From Betaproteobacteria bacterium (GTDB taxonomy: Bacteria; Pseudomonadota; Gammaproteobacteria; Burkholderiales; SG8-41): 7,078 nucleotides of DNA. Position 1 is the stretch's first letter. The number at the start of each line of letters is the position of its first letter. Made by a program: the position numbers and the translations under genes. Shown here in pieces: positions 1 to 6,336 of this stretch. The stretch lies in the NCBI GenBank assembly GCA_029883965.1, contig JAOUIN010000118.1, positions 1-7,078 on the forward strand, in the 5' to 3' direction. The notes under the pieces are model-generated. The model had not been told where the DNA came from. It ran no database searches and worked only from the letters and a program-made list of their open reading frames with translations.

Positions 1-1
1 G

Positions 2-1066
2 TGGCTCGAACAGTATGCCCGGGCATTCAACGTGTTCAGCTATCTGACGCTGCGCGCGGTGCTGGCCTGCCTGACGGCGCTGATCATTTCGTTTGTCGTC
101 GGCCCCGGACTGATCCGCCGGCTGACAGTCTACAAGATCGGCCAGTCGGTGCGCGACGACGGCCCCCAGACGCATCTGGCGAAAGCAGGCACCCCGACGA
201 TGGGTGGCGCGCTGATCCTCGTGTCCATAGTCATTACCACACTGCTGTGGGCGGACCTGCAGAACCGTTTTGTCTGGGTGGTGTTGTGCGTGACAGCGGG
301 CTTTGGTGCTGTGGGCTGGGTCGATGATTACCGCAAGGTCGTACATCGCAATCCGAAAGGACTGCCGGCGCGTGTCAAGTTCTTCTGGCAGTCCGTGATC
401 GGGCTGGGCGCGGCCATATTCATCGCGTTTTCAACCAACCTGCCGGCGCAAACCGAGCTCATCCTGCCGTTTTTCAAACAGGTGGCCTACCCCTTGGGTG
501 CGATCGGGTTCATCGTCATGACTTATTTCGTCATCGTCGGCACCAGCAATGCGGTCAATCTGACCGACGGGCTGGACGGACTGGCGATCATGCCCACGGT
601 CATGGTCGGCAGCGCACTCGGCGTATTTGCATACGTTGCAGGTAACGCCGTATTCGCCAAGTACCTGGCTTTCCCGTACATCCCCGGCGCCGGCGAACTG
701 ACGGTGATCTGCGGCGCGATCGCCGGGGCCGGCCTCGCTTTCCTGTGGTTCAACGCCTATCCGGCGGAGGTGTTCATGGGCGATGTAGGCGCGCTGGCGC
801 TCGGCGCGGCGCTGGGCACGATCGCCGTCATCGTCCGCCAGGAAATCGTGTTGTTCATCATGGGCGGCGTGTTCGTTGTCGAGACACTGTCGGTGATGCT
901 GCAGGTGGCGTCATTCAAGCTGACAGGCAAACGGATATTCCGCATGGCGCCGCTGCACCACCACTATGAACTGAAGGGCTGGAAGGAAAACCAGGTCGTG
1001 GTGCGATTCTGGATCATCACCATGATGCTGGTGCTGATAGGCCTGTCGACACTGAAGCTGCGATGA
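2..1066 (+). CDS. mraY: Phospho-N-acetylmuramoyl-pentapeptide transferase MraY (5' partial)
   Basis: Integral membrane enzyme that transfers phospho-MurNAc-pentapeptide from the UDP precursor to undecaprenyl phosphate, making lipid I at the inner face of the cytoplasmic membrane. The frame is open from base 2, beginning WLEQYARAFNVFSYLTLR, which matches the family N-terminus, so only a few codons lie before the window; the GTG at 32 is internal. Counting from the first visible codon, 354 residues are seen (E. coli has about 360). Family signatures: DDGPQTH and GTPTMGG near the N-terminus, the Asp pair in VDDYRKV (108-109), NAVNLTDGLDGL (Asp 189 and 192), MGDVGA (Asp 261) and the His cluster HHHYELKGW (319-321). 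Many hydrophobic segments fit the usual ten-helix topology. It ends STLKLR with TGA 1064-1066 inside an ATGA. Identification is firm. Confidence 0.98.
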   Translation, partial: WLEQYARAFNVFSYLTLRAVLACLTALIISFVVGPGLIRRLTVYKIGQSVRDDGPQTHLAKAGTPTMGGALILVSIVITTLLWADLQNRFVWVVLCVTAGFGAVGWVDDYRKVVHRNPKGLPARVKFFWQSVIGLGAAIFIAFSTNLPAQTELILPFFKQVAYPLGAIGFIVMTYFVIVGTSNAVNLTDGLDGLAIMPTVMVGSALGVFAYVAGNAVFAKYLAFPYIPGAGELTVICGAIAGAGLAFLWFNAYPAEVFMGDVGALALGAALGTIAVIVRQEIVLFIMGGVFVVETLSVMLQVASFKLTGKRIFRMAPLHHHYELKGWKENQVVVRFWIITMMLVLIGLSTLKLR

Positions 1067-1170
1067 GATGCAATTCGATACACACAAAATCACTGATGCG
1101 GAAAGTCTGCTGGAACGCGCGGAATTTCAAGTGGTGTTTGTTTGCGCCGCAAATGCGGGGTGGCTGCTGA
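1063..1170 (+). CDS. Possible 35-codon bridging ORF between mraY and murD
   Basis: This short ORF starts at the ATG of the ATGA that overlaps the mraY stop. Its TGA (1168-1170) shares one base with the ATG chosen for murD (TGATG). It would encode 35 residues with four Cys (3, 16, 25, 35), seven Lys/Arg and no Asp or Glu. A weak Shine-Dalgarno-like GAAG lies at 1054-1057, five bases before the ATG. I recognise no family. It could be a translated coupling ORF, a small protein, or a chance open frame in a spacer. The gap it fills is about 51% GC, below the flanking genes. The overlaps are seen directly; translation is conjecture. Confidence 0.25.
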   Translation: MRCNSIHTKSLMRKVCWNARNFKWCLFAPQMRGGC

Positions 1171-2549
1171 TGCTCGATCTCGACGGTGCGCGGGTGCTGG
1201 TTATCGGGCTGGGCGATACCGGCCTGTCGATGGTGCGCTGGTTGCGGCGGCACGGTGCGATCGTGAGTGCGACCGACACGCGTGAGACCCCGCCCCATGC
1301 CGCCACGCTGCGACGGGAACTGCCGCAGGTGTCGCTGGCGCTGGGCACCGGACCCGAAGGTCAGCTGTCCGGTGTCGATATCGTTGCGGTGAGCCCCGGA
1401 GTAGACAGGCGCGCAGGTGCGATCGCGAAGGCGGCGCAGCAGGGTGTTTCCGTGGTGGGCGACGTCGAGCTGTTTGCCAGAGCGCTGGCGGCGCGCGACA
1501 CAGTGCCGCCGGTCCTGGCGATCACCGGTTCCAATGGCAAAAGCACCGTGACCGCGATGGCCGGAGCGGTTTGCGAAGCCGCCGGACTGCGCCCGGTGAT
1601 CGCCGGCAACATCGGCCTGCCGGTGCTGGATGCATTGACTGAAATTGAAGACGGCGCCGCAGAGCCCGGTGCGTTTGTACTGGAACTGTCGAGTTTTCAG
1701 CTGGAGAGCACCGCATCATTGCGCGCCGATGCGGCCACGGTGCTGAATCTTTCCGAAGACCATCTCGATCGTTACGACGGCATGCGCGAATACGCTGCCG
1801 CGAAGAGCCGCGTTTTTGCCGGTGACGGCCGGCAGGTACTCAACCGTCAGGACGAGTGGAGCATGGGCATGGCGCGCTCCGGACGGCATGTGGTGACTTT
1901 CGGTCTGGATGCGCCGCGGGCGGCCGAGGACTGGGGTCTCTCAGAAACGGCGGCGGGTGTCACGCTGATGCGCGGCGAAACGGCGCTGGCGCCGGCGCAC
2001 GCGCTGCGCGTCGCCGGGTTGCACAACGCGGCGAACGCACTGACAGCAGGCGCGCTGTGTCGCGCCATCGGTGTTGCCGATGCCGCGATCGTCCGCGGCT
2101 GGCAGGCGTTTGAGGGTTTGCCGCATCGCGTAAAAAATATCAATAAAATCAACAATATAGAGTTTTTCGATGATTCCAAGGGCACCAACGTCGGGGCAAC
2201 GGTTGCGGCGCTGACCGGTATGCAGCAACCGGTGGTGCTGATTGCCGGTGGCGATGGCAAAGGCCAGGATTTCGCTCCGCTGGCGGCAGCCGCGCGCGTG
2301 AAAGCGCGTGCGATCGTGCTGCTCGGTCGTGATGCACCGCGTATCGCGGCTGCCATAGGCAGTGATGTGCCGGTGTTGCGCGCGATTGACATGGCGCAGG
2401 CGGTTGAGCTGGCATTCGGCGCGGCCCGCGCCGGCGACGTCGTGTTGTTGTCGCCGGCCTGCGCGAGCTACGACATGTATCGCAACTATATCCATCGTGC
2501 CGAGGTTTTCGCGACGGAAGTAGACGCACTGAAGCGGAGGCAGGCATGA
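1170..2549 (+). CDS. murD: UDP-N-acetylmuramoyl-L-alanine--D-glutamate ligase MurD
   Basis: Cytoplasmic ATP-dependent Mur ligase that adds D-glutamate to UDP-MurNAc-L-Ala. With this start it has 459 residues (E. coli 438). The Rossmann-like N-terminal domain begins LDGARVLVIGLGDTGLS. The ATP-binding P-loop is GSNGKST at 120-126. LELSSFQLES begins at 171 and LNLSEDHLDRY lies at about 192-202. The Lys of AAAKSRVF fits the carbamylated lysine of the family. The C-terminal domain carries DDSKGTNVGAT and LLSPACASYDMYRN. ATG 1170 is chosen because family members begin a few residues before the GLG loop. The in-frame ATG at 1068 would add 34 residues with no counterpart that I know of. A weak GGGG lies nine bases upstream. 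The 3' end overlaps ftsW by ATGA. One oddity is a very AT-rich stretch at 2131-2167. Confidence 0.97.
   Translation: MLDLDGARVLVIGLGDTGLSMVRWLRRHGAIVSATDTRETPPHAATLRRELPQVSLALGTGPEGQLSGVDIVAVSPGVDRRAGAIAKAAQQGVSVVGDVELFARALAARDTVPPVLAITGSNGKSTVTAMAGAVCEAAGLRPVIAGNIGLPVLDALTEIEDGAAEPGAFVLELSSFQLESTASLRADAATVLNLSEDHLDRYDGMREYAAAKSRVFAGDGRQVLNRQDEWSMGMARSGRHVVTFGLDAPRAAEDWGLSETAAGVTLMRGETALAPAHALRVAGLHNAANALTAGALCRAIGVADAAIVRGWQAFEGLPHRVKNINKINNIEFFDDSKGTNVGATVAALTGMQQPVVLIAGGDGKGQDFAPLAAAARVKARAIVLLGRDAPRIAAAIGSDVPVLRAIDMAQAVELAFGAARAGDVVLLSPACASYDMYRNYIHRAEVFATEVDALKRRQA
2131..2167 (+). other. AT-rich island inside murD
   Basis: Only five of these 37 bases are G or C, inside a gene near 60% GC. 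It encodes the Asn/Ile/Lys-rich run KNINKINNI (about residues 322-330), just before the conserved DDSKGTN motif. The number of residues between the conserved HR and DSK matches E. coli MurD as I recall it, so this looks like substitution rather than insertion. The segment normally varies between species. A weak promoter could lie here, but I find no good pair of -35 and -10 boxes. Confidence 0.6.
2536..2540 (+). promoter_or_regulatory. Shine-Dalgarno sequence of ftsW
   Basis: GGAGG lies five bases before the ftsW ATG at 2546, inside the last codons of murD. It is the strongest ribosome binding site in the window and fixes the ftsW start at the ATGA overlap. Confidence 0.85.
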
Positions 2550-3727
2550 GGCTGCATTACGCCAGTGCCGGTCAGGCTGCCGCGGGTCAGCGCACGGCGG
2601 GCGCCGACTACGATCGCGAATTGATCTGGGTCACGGTACTGCTCCTCGCTTTCGGACTGGTAATGGTTTATTCGGCCTCGATCGCGACGGCGGAAGCCAG
2701 TCGCAGTGCCGGCAATAACACGGTTTATTTCCTGGTAAGGCACGCGATCTATGTCCTGATCAGTCTGGTTGCTGCGGTGATTGCATTCCAGGTTCCGTTG
2801 CGTTTGTGGCAGGTTGCGGCTCCGTTCCTGTTCATCTTCGGCCTTGCGTTGCTGGTGCTGGTGCTGATTCCCGGAATCGGCCGCGAGGTCAATGGCAGCC
2901 GGCGCTGGCTGTCGCTCTACGTGATCAATCTGCAGCCTTCGGAGCTGATGAAGATGTGCGTGCTGCTGTATGCCGCCGACTACGCGGTCCGCAAGGCGGC
3001 GTTCATGCACAGCCTGCGCCATGCGTTCCTGCCGATGTTCGGCGTGATGCTGTTGACGGGCGCCCTGTTGCTGCTCGAGCCTGACTTCGGTGCGTTTGCA
3101 GTGATCACCGTGATTGCTATCGGTATTCTGTTCCTGGGGGGCATGAACTGGCGGCTGTTTGCCGGCCTGATCGTTATGCTGGTCGCAGGTTTTCTGCTGC
3201 TGATCTGGACCAGCCCCTATCGCATGCAGCGCGTGATCGGATTCATGGATCCATGGGCCGATCCGTATGGCAAGGGTTATCAGTTGTCGCACGCACTGAT
3301 CGCCTTCGGTCGTGGCGAGTGGTTTGGCGTCGGACTGGGTGCGAGCGTGGAAAAACTGTTCTATCTGCCGGAGGCCCACACCGATTTCCTGCTGGCCGTG
3401 ATCGGTGAAGAGCTGGGATTTGCGGGTGTGCTGACGCTGGTGCTGTTGTTCGGCTGGATGGTCTGGCGCGCGTTTGCCATCGGCCGCCGCGCAGCGGATC
3501 TCGAACGGGCATTTCCGGCGCTGGTGGCGCAAGGCATCGGCTTGTGGATCGGTGTGCAGGTGATCATCAACATGGGCGTCAACATGGGCGTGCTGCCGAC
3601 CAAGGGGTTGACGTTGCCGCTGATGTCGTTTGGCGGCAGCGCGATTTTGGTGACGTGCTGTGCGTTGGCAGTGCTGTTGCGCGTCGATTGGGAAAACAGA
3701 CAGCTGGCGCGGGGATACACCGTATGA
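2546..3727 (+). CDS. ftsW: Septal peptidoglycan glycosyltransferase FtsW
   Basis: SEDS-family polytopic membrane protein that polymerises lipid II into septal glycan together with the class B PBP FtsI. It has 393 residues: a cytoplasmic N-terminus of about 28 residues, then about ten hydrophobic segments. Signatures in order: LVMVYSASIA, GREVNGSRRWL, LQPSELMK (PSELMK at 131-136), LLLEPDFGA (Glu 178, Asp 180), the long extracytoplasmic loop with WADPYGKGYQ and GRGEWFGVGLG, LPEAHTDF (Asp 280, in the acidic position implicated in SEDS catalysis), and VLPTKGLTLPLMSFGGSA. This separates it from RodA in such a cluster. It overlaps murD by ATGA. Its last residues, LARGYTV, and the stop are copied 131 bases downstream before murG. 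The C-terminus itself is intact. Confidence 0.98.
   Translation: MRLHYASAGQAAAGQRTAGADYDRELIWVTVLLLAFGLVMVYSASIATAEASRSAGNNTVYFLVRHAIYVLISLVAAVIAFQVPLRLWQVAAPFLFIFGLALLVLVLIPGIGREVNGSRRWLSLYVINLQPSELMKMCVLLYAADYAVRKAAFMHSLRHAFLPMFGVMLLTGALLLLEPDFGAFAVITVIAIGILFLGGMNWRLFAGLIVMLVAGFLLLIWTSPYRMQRVIGFMDPWADPYGKGYQLSHALIAFGRGEWFGVGLGASVEKLFYLPEAHTDFLLAVIGEELGFAGVLTLVLLFGWMVWRAFAIGRRAADLERAFPALVAQGIGLWIGVQVIINMGVNMGVLPTKGLTLPLMSFGGSAILVTCCALAVLLRVDWENRQLARGYTV
3702..3727 (+). repeat. Direct repeat, copy 1 (ftsW 3' end and junction)
   Basis: First copy of a 26-base direct repeat, identical to 3833-3858 at 25 of 26 positions (C at 3721 against G at 3852). It encodes the FtsW tail LARGYTV and contains a GGGGA Shine-Dalgarno (3711-3715), an eight-base spacer and the ATGA stop/start overlap. 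It probably reflects the ancestral ftsW/murG junction. Confidence 0.95.
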
Positions 3728-3858
3728 ATCCCCATGCGCTGATGTCCGCGAACGTGAAATCAATCAACAGTTGTCTGTTTGGGCGAAGACTGACTTTTGC
3801 ACAGCAAAAGTCACGTCGCAGCCAAAACCTGAAGCTGGCGCGGGGATACACGGTATGA
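3724..3858 (+). CDS. Possible 44-codon bridging ORF between ftsW and murG
   Basis: This ORF begins at the ATG of the ATGA overlapping the ftsW stop and ends with TGA (3856-3858) in the ATGA overlapping the murG start. Its start has a good Shine-Dalgarno, GGGGA at 3711-3715, with an eight-base spacer. The 44 residues include eight Lys/Arg and no Asp or Glu. The last seven, LARGYTV, repeat the FtsW C-terminus because the DNA is duplicated. No membrane segment or known domain is seen. It may act only to pass ribosomes from ftsW to murG, may be a new small basic protein, or may be a by-product of the duplication. Translation is inferred from the start signals, not shown. Confidence 0.35.
   Translation: MNPHALMSANVKSINSCLFGRRLTFAQQKSRRSQNLKLARGYTV
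3728..3832 (+). other. 105-base unique insert between the two junction repeats
   Basis: This segment sits between the two copies of the 26-base repeat and is about 50% GC, lower than the genes around it. It holds a perfect 10-base inverted repeat (3791-3813) and a smaller stem, AACAG/CTGTT, at 3766-3779. There is no transposase and no typical insertion-sequence end. It could be a miniature repeat element whose insertion duplicated the target, or the diverged remnant of a local duplication. Confidence 0.5.
3791..3813 (+). repeat. Perfect inverted repeat / hairpin
   Basis: TGACTTTTGC, a three-base loop ACA, then GCAAAAGTCA: a perfect ten-base-pair stem. No run of T follows, so it does not look like an intrinsic terminator. 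It lies in the middle of the bridging ORF, 42 bases before the murG start. It could slow or time ribosome passage, protect mRNA ends, or be the core of a dispersed repeat element. Confidence 0.85.
3833..3858 (+). repeat. Direct repeat, copy 2 (murG start region)
   Basis: Second copy of the 26-base repeat, offset by 131 bases, with one mismatch. It supplies the murG Shine-Dalgarno (GGGGA 3842-3846), the eight-base spacer and the ATG at 3855. It also ends the 44-codon ORF with the LARGYTV-stop sequence. A further AAAAC match lies at 3824-3828 against 3693-3697, so homology may once have extended a little upstream. Confidence 0.95.
3842..3846 (+). promoter_or_regulatory. Shine-Dalgarno sequence of murG
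   Basis: GGGGA, eight bases before ATG 3855. The same element and spacing occur at 3711-3715 before ATG 3724, so each copy of the duplicated junction can initiate translation. This supports 3855 as the murG start over open codons further upstream in the same frame. Confidence 0.75.
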
Positions 3859-4928
3859 GCCGGACCATGCTCATCATGGCGGGCGGAACCGGCGGCCATA
3901 TATTCCCGGCACTGGCGGTGGCGGATGTACTGCGCGACCGTGGCTGGACCGTGGTCTGGCTGGGTGCACGCGGCGGGATGGAAGAGCGGCTGGTGCCGCC
4001 GCGAGGGTACGCCACGGTCTGGATCCGTTTCAGCGGCGTGCGCGGCAAAGGGTGGTTACGCAAGCTGCTGTTGCCGGCGGCGCTTCTGATCGCTTTCTGG
4101 CAGAGCGCGACGGCAATTTTCCGCCATCGACCGGATGTTGTGCTCGGCATGGGCGGATACGCGGCGTTTCCGGGCGGCATGATGGCCGCACTGCTGGGCA
4201 AACCGCTGGTGATTCATGAACAGAATGCGGTGCCCGGACTGTCGAACCGGGTGCTGGCCAGCGTGGCTGATCGTGTGCTGGCGGCATTTCCGGATGCATT
4301 CAACGGGCGGGTCGATGTGATCTGGCCGGGCAATCCCGTGCGCGCCGACATCGTCAATCTTCCGCCTCCGGAAGCGCGGTTTTCCAATCGCAGCGGTCCG
4401 TTGCGCGTGTTGGTCGTCGGCGGAAGCCTGGGCGCGAAGGCGCTCAACGAAACGGTGCCGCAGGCGCTGGCACTGCTGGCCGTGGGCGAACGGCCGGTGG
4501 TAACGCACCAGGCCGGTGCTGCACACGTCGATGCGCTGCGCAGCACATACCGTACGTCAGGCGTAGATGCCGAGATTCTCGATTTCATCGAAAACATGGC
4601 GGCGCGTTACGGTGAAGCCGATCTGATTATCTGTCGCTCCGGCGCGACTACGGTCGCCGAACTCGCGGTCGCGGGTGTGGGCAGCATTCTGGTGCCGTTT
4701 CCTTTTGCCGCCGATGATCACCAGACCCGCAATGCCCGGTATCTGGCGGACCGTGGTGCTGCACTGCTGATGCCGCAACGCGAACTGACGGCCAAGTCGC
4801 TTGCCGATGTGCTGCGCGGACTGACGCGCGCGAAGCTGCTCGAAATGGCGAGCGCTGCGCGCGGCGCCGGTAAGCCAGACGCTGCGCAGAAAGTCGCTGA
4901 CCTGTGCATGGAGCTCGTGCCGGCATGA
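3855..4928 (+). CDS. murG: Undecaprenyldiphospho-muramoylpentapeptide beta-N-acetylglucosaminyltransferase MurG
   Basis: Peripheral membrane GT28 glycosyltransferase that adds GlcNAc from UDP-GlcNAc to lipid I, giving lipid II. From ATG 3855 it has 357 residues (E. coli 355). The N-terminal acceptor domain has the glycine loop MAGGTGGHIFPALAVA (GGTGGH at 10-15), FSGVRGKG, VVLGMGGYAAFPGG and HEQN (121-124). The C-terminal donor domain has VVGGSLGAKALNE (189 onward) and CRSGATTVAEL (260-270, with Glu 269 in the position of the UDP-GlcNAc-contacting Glu), then PFPFAADDHQTRNARYL. The frame stays open upstream to 3660, but the family start, the Shine-Dalgarno and the ATGA overlap with the bridging ORF favour 3855. 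It ends in ATGA at 4925-4928, ten bases before murC. Confidence 0.98.
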   Translation: MSRTMLIMAGGTGGHIFPALAVADVLRDRGWTVVWLGARGGMEERLVPPRGYATVWIRFSGVRGKGWLRKLLLPAALLIAFWQSATAIFRHRPDVVLGMGGYAAFPGGMMAALLGKPLVIHEQNAVPGLSNRVLASVADRVLAAFPDAFNGRVDVIWPGNPVRADIVNLPPPEARFSNRSGPLRVLVVGGSLGAKALNETVPQALALLAVGERPVVTHQAGAAHVDALRSTYRTSGVDAEILDFIENMAARYGEADLIICRSGATTVAELAVAGVGSILVPFPFAADDHQTRNARYLADRGAALLMPQRELTAKSLADVLRGLTRAKLLEMASAARGAGKPDAAQKVADLCMELVPA

Positions 4929-4942
4929 GGTACACGACATGA
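4925..4942 (+). other. Five-codon mini-ORF bridging murG and murC
   Basis: The ATG of the ATGA overlapping the murG stop opens a frame of five codons (MRYTT). It closes with TGA 4940-4942 inside the ATGA of the murC start. ATGAG occurs at both 4925 and 4939. The murC Shine-Dalgarno lies inside the mini-ORF, so it may be incidental. It follows the same overlap pattern as the other bridging ORFs. Confidence 0.25.
4927..4930 (+). promoter_or_regulatory. Shine-Dalgarno sequence of murC
   Basis: GAGG, overlapping the murG stop codon, eight bases before ATG 4939. It supports that start for murC. Confidence 0.65.
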
Positions 4943-6336
4943 GACACAAGGTCCGGCAAATTCACTTTGTGGGCATAGGCGGCGCCGGCATGAGCGGTAT
5001 CGCCGAGGTAATGCTTAACCTCGGGTATGCAGTCAGCGGTTCTGATTTGAGCGAAACCAATGCGACGCGCCGTCTTGCCGAAGCCGGCGCGCAGGTGCGC
5101 ATCGGCCATGCGGCGACCCATGTCGCCGAGGCCGATGTGGTGGTTATCTCCAGTGCGGTCAAGGCCGATAATCCGGAGGTCGTCGCTGCCCGCGCACGGC
5201 ATGTGCCGGTGGTCCCGCGGGCGTTGATGCTTGCCGAGTTGATGCGTTTGAAACAAGGCATCGCGGTTGCAGGCACACATGGGAAAACCACAACGACCAG
5301 CCTCGTTGCCAGCGTGCTTGCCGAGGGCGGACTGGACCCGACGTTTGTCATTGGCGGCCGGCTGGAAAGTGCTGGCGCACACGCGCGGCTCGGTGCGGGG
5401 GAATTCATCGTCGCCGAAGCCGACGAATCGGACGCGTCTTTTCTGCATCTGCAGCCGGTGATCTCGGTCGTGACGAATATCGACGCCGATCACATGGAGA
5501 CCTACGATCATTCGATGGACCGGCTCAAGCAGGCTTTCGTCGAGTTTGTCGAGCGCCTTCCGTTTTACGGAGTGGCGGTGTTGTGCAGTGACGATGCCAA
5601 TGTGCGCGCGATCATGCCGCGGCTGACCAAGACCGTCGTGACCTACGGCATTGCGGAAGGCGCGCAGGTGCGCGCACATGCCGTGACTGCTGCTGCAGGG
5701 CGGATGCGTCTGCGGGTGCAGCGCAAGAACGGAAAACGCCTGCCGGATCTGGAAGTAACGCTGAATCTTGCCGGCGTGCACAACGTGCAGAACGCGCTTG
5801 CTGCGATTGCCGTGGGGATGGAAGTCGGTGTCACCGATGAAAAAATCATCAAGGCACTGGCCGAATTCAAGGGCGTCGGGCGCCGTTTTCAGCGCTGCGG
5901 GACGTTTGCCCTCGCAGACGGCGGTACAGCGGACCTGATTGATGATTATGGCCATCACCCGGTGGAAATGGCGGCAACGATTGCCGCAGCGCGAGGCGCA
6001 TTCCCCGGGCGCCGTCTGGTGCTTGCTTTTCAACCGCACCGCTATACCCGGACCCGGGATTGTTTTGAGGATTTTGTCCGGATACTGTCCAGCGTCGATG
6101 CCTTGCTGCTGACCGAAGTTTATGCGGCGGGCGAAGCGCCCATCGTTGCGGCTGACGGTCGGGCGCTGGCCCGTGCGGTACGTGTGCTGGGCAAGGTGGA
6201 GCCGGTGTTTGTCGAGCAGGTCGGTGAATTACCGGAAGCGATACGCAGCGCGGCCCGGGACGGGGACGTGGTGCTGACGATGGGCGCCGGGTCTATCGGT
6301 GCTGTTGCCGGCAATTTGAACAAGGATCGCGCGTGA
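4939..6336 (+). CDS. murC: UDP-N-acetylmuramate--L-alanine ligase MurC
   Basis: Cytoplasmic Mur ligase that adds L-alanine to UDP-MurNAc, the first step of the stem peptide, using ATP. It has 465 residues (E. coli 491; the difference is partly a shorter N-terminus). The N-terminal nucleotide-binding loop is HFVGIGGAGMSGIAEVM (9-25). The P-loop is GTHGKTTTT (112-120, Lys 116). EADESDASFLHLQP and VTNIDADHMETYD form the central catalytic core. The C-terminal domain has DDYGHHP (335-341) and FQPHRYTRTRD, typical of MurC rather than MurD, MurE or MurF, and a final GAGSIG loop. The start is set by GAGG at 4927 and the family N-terminus. The stop lies in a GTGA at 6333-6336, followed 40 bases later by murB. 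Confidence 0.98.
   Translation: MRHKVRQIHFVGIGGAGMSGIAEVMLNLGYAVSGSDLSETNATRRLAEAGAQVRIGHAATHVAEADVVVISSAVKADNPEVVAARARHVPVVPRALMLAELMRLKQGIAVAGTHGKTTTTSLVASVLAEGGLDPTFVIGGRLESAGAHARLGAGEFIVAEADESDASFLHLQPVISVVTNIDADHMETYDHSMDRLKQAFVEFVERLPFYGVAVLCSDDANVRAIMPRLTKTVVTYGIAEGAQVRAHAVTAAAGRMRLRVQRKNGKRLPDLEVTLNLAGVHNVQNALAAIAVGMEVGVTDEKIIKALAEFKGVGRRFQRCGTFALADGGTADLIDDYGHHPVEMAATIAAARGAFPGRRLVLAFQPHRYTRTRDCFEDFVRILSSVDALLLTEVYAAGEAPIVAADGRALARAVRVLGKVEPVFVEQVGELPEAIRSAARDGDVVLTMGAGSIGAVAGNLNKDRA
6322..6326 (+). promoter_or_regulatory. Shine-Dalgarno-like site before GTG 6333
   Basis: AAGGA lies six bases before the GTG overlapping the murC stop, inside the last murC codons. No gene of known function starts there, only the 15-codon ORF. 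murB, 44 bases further on, has no comparable site. Confidence 0.45.

Noticed and set aside
1132..1150. Similarity between the mraY-murD and ftsW-murG spacers (TGT-TTG-TTT-GCG against TGT-CTG-TTT-GGG, both read as Cys-Leu-Phe)
   Set aside because: Only about a dozen bases match and the flanks do not align, so a shared origin of the two spacers is not supported.
1147..1158. Small stem CCGCA/TGCGG just before murD
   Set aside because: Five base pairs with a two-base loop is too short and tight to claim as a structure.
1068..1169. A 34-residue N-terminal extension of MurD from ATG 1068
   Set aside because: The residues do not resemble any MurD N-terminus, the ATG has no good Shine-Dalgarno, and ATG 1170 fits the family start.
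2486..3763. A 425-codon open frame on the - strand opposite ftsW
   Set aside because: The same kind of shadow: His/Gln/Arg-rich low-complexity product, no family, and complete overlap with a well-conserved membrane protein gene.
3791..3813. Hairpin as an intrinsic terminator between ftsW and murG
   Set aside because: No T-run follows the stem, which is AT-rich at its core, and stopping transcription between ftsW and murG would cut off essential genes.
3660..3854. A longer MurG reading upstream into ftsW
   Set aside because: The frame is open but the residues are the out-of-frame 3' end of ftsW and the spacer. MurG proteins start just before the MAGGTGGH loop, and ATG 3855 has its own GGGGA.
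4648..6039. A 463-codon open frame on the - strand opposite murG and murC
   Set aside because: Its product is rich in His, Arg and Gln with no recognisable domain, and it lies opposite strongly conserved enzymes. Long antisense frames are common opposite GC-rich genes.
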